NCBI GenBank assembly: GCA_910592205.1
Contig: CAJVPJ010000860.1
Span: 1 to 15,402, forward strand
Reading direction: 5' to 3'
From: Paraglomus occultum
Lineage: Eukaryota > Glomeromycota > Glomeromycetes > Paraglomerales > Paraglomeraceae
DNA length: 15,402 bases
The notes beneath the pieces are model-generated. The model was not told the origin of the DNA and did not search any database. It worked only from the letters and a program-made list of their open reading frames with translations. Positions within the stretch are counted from its first letter, which is position 1. Each line of letters begins with the position of its first letter. This document shows, piece by piece, positions 1 through 9,300 of the stretch. A program made the translations under genes and the position numbers.

Positions 1-1050
1 CATTATCTGTTTCAGCCAACGTTAGACTTTAAAGCTAGATTCGACGCCCAAATAAGGTAATTATCAATCATATTTGTTTAAACATCTCATCTTGTCCGAA
101 GAGAAGGTTCATTTTTCACGATTTGTCTTTCTATTTTTTATTCTACGTGAAACTATGCACAGAGAAGTGTAACGCACTTTGCCTAGCTGTCAAATATTGG
201 TGTAACTTGTTTAATACTGCCATAACCTATAGATTAGAGATCATAGATATTGTGCTTATGAACAATTAGTGCAAAGTATCAACTGTCAAACGTCGAATAT
301 TTTTATTAATATTTCCCACTGTTTTTTACCATTAGCGGAGCGTTGCATATGTATTTATACCATCTACAGTGTGACTAATTTCCGACAGTATAGTAATTAT
401 TTTCGTGAGACTGCATGTCCGAGATAAGAATAGCGTGCCGAATACATATAATGTTTGAGAACCAACGGCTGGAAAATTGGTTTCTATGGTAATTACCAAA
501 TTGTTCAATATGTACAGTAAAAAATATACGTACATAACTTTTACAACGTTCGAAATAGAAAATTTCTGGTATTATTATGTAAATTTCCAAATGGGGATAA
601 CGGAAAATTTTAATCCGACTATGGAACAAATAAGAGCGTTCTTACTATTATATTCCGAGTGTAAGAAAAGTGGGGAGAAAGACTACGGAAAAAGTTCAAA
701 CTGAACAACGTAAGTAGTTAAGAAGTGATCAGAGGTTTAACCTGAAATTAATATTAATATGCACTATCACATGGGTTTGGTCTTTGTCGGCGAAAAAGTC
801 AAAGACATCTTTATGCAAATACGTTATATAATGTTCATTCTTTGTCATTTGACCATTCTTAAATTTAAGCTAAGGTTCGGGAGTGAAGGAAGAATTGGGG
901 TGAAATTTTATTGGTAACGTATAAATGATATTGTGCTCTCATGTTAACTCAGTTCGTATGAACAAAGCAACACTTTTTAGTTATGATTTAGGCTTCTAGA
1001 AAATACTACGCATTGGTGCATATTCCGAATGATGCCAAGATTGTGTGGGC

Positions 1051-1176
1051 GTCCATTTGAATTGTTAATTCTTACAATGGAATATGTACGAAGAACAGGC
1101 ATGAGCATCATTGCGGCAGTGTCCAAATATATGCTTTATTTGGCGTCGTTGGGGAATGTCCGTCTGGATTGCTAAT
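1051..1176. repeat. Degenerate direct repeat, two 19-nt blocks 107 bp apart
   Basis: GTCCATTTGAATTGTTAAT (1051-1069) and GTCCGTCTGGATTGCTAAT (1158-1176) match at 15 of 19 positions, and all four differences are transitions (A/G or T/C). Weaker echoes lie around them: ACGCATTG occurs at about 1008 and again at about 1198, and ATGCCAAG at about 1032 and 1187. This looks like an old tandem duplication or the remains of a repeat. It could also be partly chance in AT-rich DNA. Confidence 0.35.
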
Positions 1177-1691
1177 CTCTAGAGAATGCCAAGTGAACGC
1201 ATTGTGCATTCAGATGTTAAGTAGAGAATACATATGTATATATAGAACACTAGCCCCATTTCGTGTAACTTCTAGATGTCTATGTTTGTGATTCAATCGT
1301 CATTGATGTCTCTTCCGAGGTATCATACTTCCGTTCGCTTTTCTGCATGAACTGCCATCCATCTGTAATGTCGTTCGTTTTTGCCACACAAGTATTATTG
1401 CTTTTAGTTCATTGGTTTCCATGTCAATCACAGATTTTTAATTTCGTCTAGTCACATGAATGCACAAGAACAAAGCATATCATCGCACTCTGCACATAAA
1501 CATATGCCGTATATTCCAAACCATCTTTGTTTATTCGACTAAAAAATACCTCCAAATATCAAACGCAAACAAGGCATACAAATTAGAAAAAAAGGCATAT
1601 TAAGTAATTATTATTCTATATATTCTATTAACATTCTATTTTAAGAAAGCGCTGCTTAATCTTTTTTTTTTTGTCATATGTCTACATATCA

Positions 1692-1745
1692 GAAGCACAG
1701 ATGAGAACACTTTCATATGAAAGGTGAACATCATTTCTGTGCTTC
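1692..1745. repeat. 54-bp interrupted palindrome
   Basis: The left arm starts GAAGCACAG (1692-1700) and the right arm ends CTGTGCTTC (1737-1745), its exact reverse complement. The centre is a perfect 14-bp palindrome, CTTTCATATGAAAG (1710-1723). Between them the arms still pair, with small bulges. The whole could fold into one long hairpin as DNA or RNA. No gene lies next to it. It may be a miniature transposon core, a small-RNA precursor or an inverted duplication. Confidence 0.65.
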
Positions 1746-2249
1746 GTCGTTTCTATAAGAAATGTACAATGCAAAAGTCTATATTATTAAATTCATAAGT
1801 AAAAAAAAAAACAACTGTGTTTGTGAAAGGAAAGGAATGATTGCAAATATTGGGAATATCAATGACGTAATTTAGAGAAGAGCGATAGATCAAACAGACA
1901 AAAGAAACATGAAACACGAATAATCTGTTAACAAATTTTTGGTCAATGAGATCAAATATGATGCTCGTTTATCTTTAGTTATTTACAAAAAGATTTCAAG
2001 TGAGTTTGAGAATTTCGTTTTCATGCATACTTTTGTCTATGAAAAATTTAAAGCGTTTGAAAGTAAAAAAAGAAAAAGACATGATTGTGAAAGAAAAAAG
2101 GAATCAATATTCCAGACTTGAAAGAAAAAAAAATAACAATAAACCCATGAAAAACCTATCAACAAGTGAAATGATGATAATAAATAACCAATACTCAAAC
2201 TAATGAAATACAAGTCTATAATAAACATCCAAATAACCTATATAAAAAA

Positions 2250-2272
2250 ATCGTTCTTTTCATATGAACGAT
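2250..2272. repeat. Small hairpin, 7-bp stem
   Basis: ATCGTTC (2250-2256) and GAACGAT (2266-2272) are perfect reverse complements around a 9-nt spacer that contains CATAT. It lies about 400 bp beyond the stop of the minus-strand gene at 2680. No function can be assigned. Confidence 0.4.
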
Positions 2273-2679
2273 AGCTCGCTGATATGATAACCCCATTTTG
2301 TCATCCCAATCGTCTATGGATCAACGAATACCTATTTACTAAAAAAGGAAATGAAAAGAGAATAGAGACTATAAACAAATACAATCCGAGAGTGTTCATT
2401 GTTCATTTACAAGATGATTGCGTAGAATAATTAGGATCCAGCATAAGGTGAAAAATTGCATGGGTGTTTGAGAATGTTTGTAAATGTCTTTTGCCAGTAA
2501 GAGAAAGATGCGATTTGACGAATGAGTTTTTTAAACGTAACGGCCCAGAAAGATGGAAAAGCGAAGAGCATAAAATGTAAATAAAATCTTGCTTATGCTA
2601 AAGACTCGACGCAACCCCAACGATTTCCTGTCGTTATTATCCAATTATATTTTACTCATCGAATATCGTCTTACTCTAC

Positions 2680-3105
2680 TTAACGGAAAGTCCGTTCAAC
2701 TTTAACCCAAGTCAATCTCCACCATAGCACAAATCCTGTAATACTTCGTCTCGGATTATACTGTTGCTGTTCTCCTTTTTCTCCCTTTTGTTGTTTTCCA
2801 TGCTTTCTTCCAGAGTGCCTTTGACAATTATGATAATGATTAAATGGATGATGTTGACATGTAGGCATCGTTGAATAGTTGAATGGAGAGAAAGACGGAT
2901 ATGCGTTAATTCGTGGACTCGTTGCCATGGGTGAACTGCAGTAAATCGAGCTTCGACGTGATGAAAAAGCAGTAGGGGTGAATGTTGTTGAAAACTCGAA
3001 ATCGAAATCCATGGGTGACATTGGTTCAGCGGCTGTCTTGGATGTATGTCGACGTTTGAATGGGTTGTGGATCTTGTTTTTGCGTGAGAACATTGTGTTT
3101 TTCAT
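2680..3105 (-). CDS. Uncharacterised 141-residue Ser/Pro/His-rich protein
   Basis: A single uninterrupted frame of 141 codons, with start codon at 3105-3103 and stop at 2682-2680. I do not recognise the family. The first 60 residues are basic and Ser/Pro-rich, with NPFKRRHTS and SSRRSS, which resemble basophilic kinase sites or a nuclear targeting patch, and MSPM and TSPR, which resemble proline-directed kinase sites. The middle is rich in His, Asn and Tyr (HHPFNHYHNCQRH), followed by a Lys/Gly/Gln stretch. The C-terminus is different in character, ending in a Trp-rich basic segment (VLWWRLTWVKVERTFR). There is no signal peptide or membrane span. The composition suggests a disordered regulatory protein (inference). 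Support for a real gene is the uniform composition, an ATG in a good context (TCAAA before it) and a TATA box upstream at 3444-3451, which would give a 5' leader of about 300 nt that could contain an intron. A missing downstream exon cannot be excluded. Confidence 0.6.
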   Translation of the reverse strand: MKNTMFSRKNKIHNPFKRRHTSKTAAEPMSPMDFDFEFSTTFTPTAFSSRRSSIYCSSPMATSPRINAYPSFSPFNYSTMPTCQHHPFNHYHNCQRHSGRKHGKQQKGEKGEQQQYNPRRSITGFVLWWRLTWVKVERTFR

Positions 3106-3443
3106 TTTGACTCTGGTCTTTTTGTAGTTCGAAAGTTAAGATTTTTTTAGTTTCGATTGTTGTTTCGTTACTTTAAAAGTAATTTATCGTAAGCGTATCG
3201 TAGTTAAAATTCGAAAAATCAAGTATCTCGTTTCGTTATAATATTGTCGTTGCGTTTCGATATTTGTCGTTTTTTTGTTTTATATAATGTCGTTACGAAT
3301 TTGTTCGATTATAGAATTTTTTGGTCTTGTTATAATAATTGATCAATGAACTCTTTTTTTTTTTGTATTTTGTACAAATACAGAACTCCTCAGTTACTTG
3401 AAACAAGAGTGGAGAGAGTTAGGGCAGACATCCTTTCGGGCGG

Positions 3444-3451
3444 TATTTATA
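3444..3451 (-). promoter_or_regulatory. TATA box of the minus-strand gene
   Basis: On the minus strand this reads TATAAATA. It sits about 340 bp upstream of the ATG at 3105 and is followed by a pyrimidine-rich stretch that contains CTCTCTCCACTC, a plausible start-site region around 3415. The implied leader (about 3415-3106) is T/A-rich, with a long A run on the coding strand near 3353-3364. Confidence 0.5.
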
Positions 3452-3759
3452 TCTTATTCGAGTCGATTGTGATTGGTATTGCTGCATATAAGTGTTAATT
3501 ACAAGTTACTTTTTTTGAAAACATTTGATGTATTGAATGTGAAACGGGTTTAATATATTAATAGATTTATAATGTAAATCAAACACAACACATGCGGCTC
3601 ATATGTATCAGTTATTTATACTGCAACTAGTATAACGTATATCGACCCCAAAAAAGTAAATACATATGTATTGTGTGATTTGTCTTTCCCATACATCTCT
3701 TTATTGTACACCATCTTTGTGTGAATCGATAATGATTGCCGAATTTATTTGCGAAAAGG

Positions 3760-3809
3760 CCTCAGGCACGGATAGATTAATAAAGAAGGCAAATCCCTCA
3801 GACACGGAT
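3760..3809. repeat. Imperfect 36-bp tandem repeat in a GC-richer patch
   Basis: CCTCAGGCACGGAT (3760-3773) and CCTCAGACACGGAT (3796-3809) differ at one base and are 36 bp apart. They lie at the left side of a patch (about 3755-3900) that is clearly richer in GC than its surroundings, with C-rich words such as CCCCAC and CCCGCC. It lies 130-180 bp upstream of a TATA box, so a promoter-proximal regulatory role for the gene at 4030 is possible. Open frames run through it on both strands, but neither resembles a known protein. Confidence 0.4.
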
Positions 3810-3933
3810 GAGCATGATGGGAAAACATCCCGCCAGCGCGGATCACTCGCCCCATTTGTCTATCCCAGTAAACCCCACGGATTTCTTCCCGCCTCATTGT
3901 AGATATATTACATATCAGGCTAAGCATTGTGAG

Positions 3934-3940
3934 TATAAAA
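3934..3940 (+). promoter_or_regulatory. TATA box, plus strand
   Basis: TATAAAA lies 90 bp upstream of the ATG at 4030. The sequence between is A/C-rich and free of ATG, as expected of a short fungal 5' leader. This is the main reason to take the open frame at 4030 seriously. Confidence 0.45.
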
Positions 3941-4029
3941 ATTCAATATAGCGGTCGCTTAGCAAGAAAAAGTAACATCAAAGATCAAAGAACAAATCGA
4001 AGCATTCTCATCCCCTGCCAATACAACCA

Positions 4030-4344
4030 ATGGAATTCAAGATAAACAACAATTACCAAACAATATCAATATTACCAAACCAACGTCGATATGTGCCGAG
4101 CACGTTTGACTTATTTGGTCACAATCATGAGTTGATAATGGGGGTGCTAAGACACGATCTCCACATGGTAACTCCAGGGTGTGGCGACGACTTAATAATA
4201 ATGTATGCCTGCATATCCGAAATGGGAAATTATTCGCTGTTTGTTTGTTCAAAAGTAAGTACCTACTATTGGTATAATATCCATATATGTACATACGCCA
4301 TTCCTAGTAGTGTACCAATCCTCGTTTATTACTTGGTTAAATGA
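4030..4344 (+). CDS. Possible small gene, 84-104 residues
   Basis: An ATG-initiated frame of 104 codons runs to the stop at 4342-4344. A strong donor, GTAAGT, lies in phase 0 at 4255, and an acceptor at 4309-4310 would join codon 75 to a nine-codon tail ending at 4340, for 84 residues and a 56-bp intron. The part before the donor is moderately complex (RRYVPSTFDLFGHNHEL and VTPGCGDDLIIMYACI are typical stretches), whereas the read-through tail is low-complexity and Tyr/Ile-rich, which favours splicing. I do not recognise the protein. There is no signal peptide. The evidence is the TATA box at 3934, the ATG-free leader and the donor. It could instead be the first exon of a longer gene, or chance. 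Confidence 0.3.
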   Translation: MEFKINNNYQTISILPNQRRYVPSTFDLFGHNHELIMGVLRHDLHMVTPGCGDDLIIMYACISEMGNYSLFVCSKVSTYYWYNIHICTYAIPSSVPILVYYLVK

Positions 4345-6297
4345 TAATGCCCCCAATTTATCATGCTCATGTCAGATCCAACCAAGACGCTTACCTCATT
4401 TCGACGCAACCAATCATACTAATTGCTCTTAGATTATATCATTTTTCACATGACTAATCACTGCCAGTAATTCGACAGCAATCATATGCCCAATAATTTT
4501 GCAGGAATTTCAACCAATAATTCTGTAAAAGGACAAAAATAACCCCCCTTGTATCAAGGTGTATTATTTTATCCCTACAAACGAAATTTAAGATACAACG
4601 TCACAATAATGTCGCGCTCTTTACTTGGCACAGAAGAAGACCAGACAACGTGAATGACACAACTATTTTCATGATACGATTGTCGACGCCTCGTTTGGTA
4701 TTTGCGTCAACGAATCCTCATGTCGTTTTATCACAATGAACGAATAAGAGATAATCGCTTATACCGAAAGCCACTGCAATTCATTCTATTCGCAGTGGCT
4801 ACCAATGAGCGTCTCTGATCTGACTAGTTCTCTTGTATGTAAGATATGTCATTTTAACCCGTATTGGAGAAAAAATTATTGTCAAGTATAATTGGCGTCC
4901 GATCATAAAAATATTGTTATTACCCCAATTTGAATTATGGACTATATAACCACGTGACAACACTCTTCGATCTATGGACTCGTTACTAACATAGCAGCGA
5001 GCGGATATGTGCTACAAGTAATCTCATATCCAACTCTCATGCAGTGTTTAATCTATTACTTCTTTTCTACATATTCATGAGATTTAGCATAATTGACCAT
5101 GCGTCATATGCTTAATTTGCGGGTAATAATTTCTTGACATCCACTACTGTCAAAATTATCAACACGTGACTCCGAGTTACCAGATAAAAATGTCGGACAA
5201 GAGTTGATCAGGCACCCAAACAAGGATATGTGAAGCAAAAAAAGAGCTACAAAGAAATAAGATTTTTGTATGATATCAAGACAGTGAACGTAGACGATTC
5301 CATCGAATAATCAATTTCGTAAAGTTTTGTAAGCAATCTTTGTAATGAAACATTAGAAAATCAGCACGTCCAAAATGAAAATAAAAAAGTGATTTTAATT
5401 CCTTAGTCTACCTGACAATATTTTATCATGTCCGTGTTCATAGCAACGTAAAAAGAAATGGAACCATAATCTTTGCTAAGAAGGATCACCCAAGTCTGAT
5501 AGAATGTCAACCGAATTATCGATCTCACTTTATTATTATTATATTTTTATTTACGAAATCAGTATTACTATTATATAAACTATGTTAACGCAAATATTGA
5601 TACTCTCACAGGTTAAATACAGTATCAATCTACGCCTCATGAATAACAATACACGTTGCAAAGGGCAAGAAGCGAAAGATAACAATAGTCGGTTGAGGAG
5701 AATTGCGAGTCGAGCAGAGAGTTTAGATTTGTTGGTAATGTTTTTTCATCAAGGTTTGGTTTCCTTAATATTTAGTGAAAATTGACAGGCTCGCCATTAA
5801 ATGTGACGTGGACTGTTCGCAGCATCAAACAATCCGTAGTCGCATCCTTTTAAGTAGAAAACCCCTATCTATCAACTACGGTTGTCATTTAACAGTGGAG
5901 CGGCGGAAACCCTCAAATTTGATTTGCTGGCCGGAATCTCCTCCGGCATGTTACGCAGCCACAGCCTCTAAGTTTACCTTCGAAAACCGAGCTTATTGAA
6001 CAGGATAATGGTAAATATTAAATTCGCTTGCCTTATCGGTGAAAATAATAAGTTTTTGTCATCCTTGCTATATACGATTCTTTTAACATGGTCAAAGTTA
6101 TAATAAAATATCTGTAATGATTCAATGTTTGTCTCGCAGTACTACTTCGATTTGTGTGTATGCATAATAAATTCATCTGCTGACTACATGTTCTATCAAT
6201 ATGCAGCTAATTTTCCAAATCGAGTGCCAGGACAATAACAGATGGCTGCTGCGTGTCATTACGAGCGCGAAATTATTATTTACCTGATCAAATTCAA
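4345..6297. other. Spacer upstream of the ATPase gene
   Basis: I see no supportable gene here. Two adjacent short frames at 5582-5785 and 5775-5999 look like chance: no recognisable motif, no promoter, and odd composition. Structures present are a 9-bp hairpin at 4769-4800 and a 6-bp GC-rich inverted repeat at 5930-5947 (GCCGGA/TCCGGC). The block 5790-5990 is somewhat less AT-rich than its neighbours and could be a decayed exon or repeat. Confidence 0.5.
4769..4800. repeat. Hairpin with perfect 9-bp stem
   Basis: AGCCACTGC (4769-4777) and GCAGTGGCT (4792-4800) are exact reverse complements around a 14-nt AT-rich spacer. The stem is much more GC-rich than the surrounding DNA. No gene is adjacent, so its role is unknown. 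Confidence 0.5.
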
Positions 6298-6305
6298 TAT
6301 AAATA
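6298..6305 (+). promoter_or_regulatory. TATA box of the Hsp90-like ATPase gene
   Basis: TATAAATA ends 45 bp before the start codon at 6351. With a start site about 30 bp downstream, the 5' leader would be very short, around 20 nt. Confidence 0.5.
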
Positions 6306-6350
6306 AGTGGGCATGTCTATATCGAGGATAATAATTAGGATTGCTTGAAA

Positions 6351-9300
6351 ATGTCGCTCGATGTGCGGAGACTTCAAGTGCTAGCTAATAGCGTAGAAGA
6401 AAGAGTGGAAGTCAATCAGAGACACTTGATTGACAAGATCCTTGCTAGGTTTGTATTCTATAAAGGAGTTAGTATAGTCTATCAATTGGCAATAATGTTG
6501 GCTAACAGTGAACAATCAACAACGCCTATCATTTTATATTTAGATATTCTGCAAAATTCGTAGTATTCAGAGAATTGATGCAAAATGCAGGTTCGTTAAT
6601 TTGTGGTTAACTTACGCATACATGCTTATATCCGTACTCAATATTGGTATTTTTTGTTACAACAGATGACGCAAAGTCATCAAAGATAGAAATAGTTTTT
6701 GAAACAGGGGCAGAGAGTAAAGGCTTGAATGGAAAAAAATGCACTAGGATATTGTTCAAAAACAATGGATTTGCATTCAGAACACAGGATTGGGATCGTT
6801 TGAAGAAAATAGCCGAGGGAAACCCTGATGAGCAAAAGGTGGGATGAGGTTATATAATTAAAAACCCGCGCTTACGTACGAGTGCTAACCTTCTTCACTT
6901 TTATTCGCAGATTGGTGCATTCGGTGTTGGATTTTATTCATTATTTTCAGTATGCGAGGAACCATTGTGAGTATACAATCATTGTTATCAATGAAAGTTT
7001 ATTACAACCATACCTTATATTTGTATCATCTCTTCATAGTGTCTCCTCTGGTGGCCAGGGCATGGCATTCTATTGGCGTGGTTGTCAACTGTTTGCCAAG
7101 TTGGGACCGATCGATTCCGATGATGATCAGTGGACGACTTTCTTGATGGATGTCAAGGAGCCCATGGACGTAAGTGAAGCCATGAAAACATTGCTAGAAC
7201 ATCGCCATATGATTATAATTTATATATGACGCTATGAATCAACAGATTCCGACAACTGACGAGTTTGGAAAATTCTTGGCAACGTCCATGGTGAGTGATA
7301 ACCACTGTGATACTCTTAGACGTCTCGTTTTGTACCGCGCTTATGTTCCGCATCCGATTATATTAGGGCTTCACTGGAAACCTTCATGAGATATGCGTAT
7401 ACATAGACGACACAGTAATCTTAAGCCTTTCTAAGAAAGCAATGGATTCACGGGTGGTTCAAATAGCCAATGATATGCACACATACTCACCACGTAGGAT
7501 ATTTCATCTCAAAGCGGTTGATTTGCAACGTGTAGAATTGAGAGTCGAACGTCTCGTCACAACATCAAATGCAATTACCAGTCACGATACAAAGGAAGCG
7601 AGTATCTCTCTCTACATAGCAACTGGCCATCTAGATGTATCCGTGACGGAAGCATTCTCAGCAGATATGGAACATTCTACTAAAAAGAAACCACCAAGAA
7701 CGACAACACTTCAAATGCTGTTTCCAGAATTTGATGAACGTAACTTTTCTGCGGCTGAAAAGAAAGAAATGGATGTTCCCGAGATATTCAAAGGTTTGTC
7801 AACATATCCGAAACAAGGTAGGATATATATTGGTTTCCCGACGCACCAAACGACAGGATATGTATCGCACTTGGCGGGAAGGTTTATTCCTACAGTAAGT
7901 ACTAGTTGCCCGCACTCGACATGATTATCAAGTTACGCTCACCTGCAAAATTATTTCCGGAAATAATTTTGGCAAGTGAGTGTAACACTCTCAATAATGT
8001 TACTTATCGTAATAATATATGCTTTCTTGTCAACGTGTAGGTCGAGCGCGAGTCGATAGATCTGGTGAATAAAACGTTGGCCGAGTACAATGAGGATCTA
8101 TTATCGATAGCGGGTGTGCTTTCTCGCATATTATACGAAGATCAAATGGACCAAGTATCCTGCCTCTATGACAGCAGAATTATGTGCAACATCTCCCTTG
8201 ATGACAATGAATTACAAGCGGCACGCGAATCGGTCTACAAAAGAGGCACATACTCTCTTACTTATTTCACATTTCGTCAAAGCACGCCCAATGATCGTGT
8301 GAGCACAATAATGGAAAAGACATTTTTCTCGTGCTCTAAAAAACATCTTCCTGTTATTTCTTCCCTCGGTGTTCTCCCTATTAACTTTGTTAGGTTACCC
8401 AACCAGAACATGGAAGGATTCATCAAGATAATCCCTCTCGTTCCAAAGAGTGTACTGGATAGCTGTGAAAAGTTTTTTGCCAAGGCTAAAGAACAAGCGA
8501 TGATTACAGACATCACCTTGGATGATGTGGTTACTACAGAGTTGCAGGATCGAACGTTGACCGAGACAGAGATGACAGCTCTTATGCAATGGTGGATTGG
8601 CTATTGTCCGAATAATATAGTATCGGACGCGGAAAAGTCTCGATTTTTACTTCGGGCCGTGACCATTGTTAACGGTAATAAAATGCCGTTGGCCAAATTC
8701 AAATATTTTTTGAATCCCAAATTAATACCGCAAGAGCATGATTTTCCTATTGAGATGTTGCCCTATGCTATTACGAAAACATTTACTAAGAAGAATGGGC
8801 TCGAATTGTACTTCAAGTATGTATGCATGCGTCCCATTGTATTGACACTATATGTTTTCACTAATTTAAAAAAAATGTCATTTTTTCGATATTAGTAACT
8901 ATAAAGAGCTTTCGATTCCCAATTGGGTGGATTTCATCATCAGGACACCAACAGCTCTCCAAAAACTCGAATCCGATAAAGTCTTTGCTGAAAAATTTCT
9001 TGGTACCCTCAGTCGCGCCTTTGCGAATCTTACTACGGCGGATAAAAAGTCTCTCCATGCGCTGATACACCAAAAGAAAATAATTCCTACCAAATGCGGA
9101 ATGTACGCACCTTACGAGGCCTATCTGTCGTCGTTGACTCTTCTTCCTGATTTACCGACGGTTCACTTAGAAAAACCTCGGTCAGTTTCCGAAAATTTTC
9201 TCGTTTACCTTGGCGTTCGCAAGCATATTGACGTGCAATTAATATCGGATCGATTACTCACCCGAGGAGATTGGGATTACGTGAAGCTCGTAAAACATTT

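Larger units (their letters stand above)
1..2679. other. Gene-free AT-rich spacer
   Basis: I find no convincing gene in this stretch. Open frames are short (up to 84 codons), AT-biased and unlike any family I know. The only structure I can support is a set of palindromes (1692-1745, 2250-2272), a degenerate direct repeat (about 1051-1069 and 1158-1176), homopolymer T and A runs near 1663 and 1801, and a purine-rich tract near 2060-2140. It probably includes the 3' flank of the minus-strand gene that ends at 2680. Confidence 0.55.

Noticed and set aside
332-704. Overlapping open frames on both strands (67-84 codons)
   Set aside because: Low complexity, AT-driven, no motif, no promoter or splice context, and mutually overlapping frames with no sign which would be real.
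1939-2228. Lys-rich and Phe-rich open frames
   Set aside because: They follow from a purine-rich tract and its complement; composition is not protein-like.
3666-3927. Open frames of 78 (plus) and 60 (minus) codons in the GC-richer patch
   Set aside because: They run over a tandem repeat, overlap each other, and show no recognisable domain; a promoter region fits better.
5582-5999. Two adjacent plus-strand frames (67 and 74 codons)
   Set aside because: No family resemblance, no TATA box, and no splice signals that would join them to the ATPase gene, whose N-terminus is already complete at 6351.
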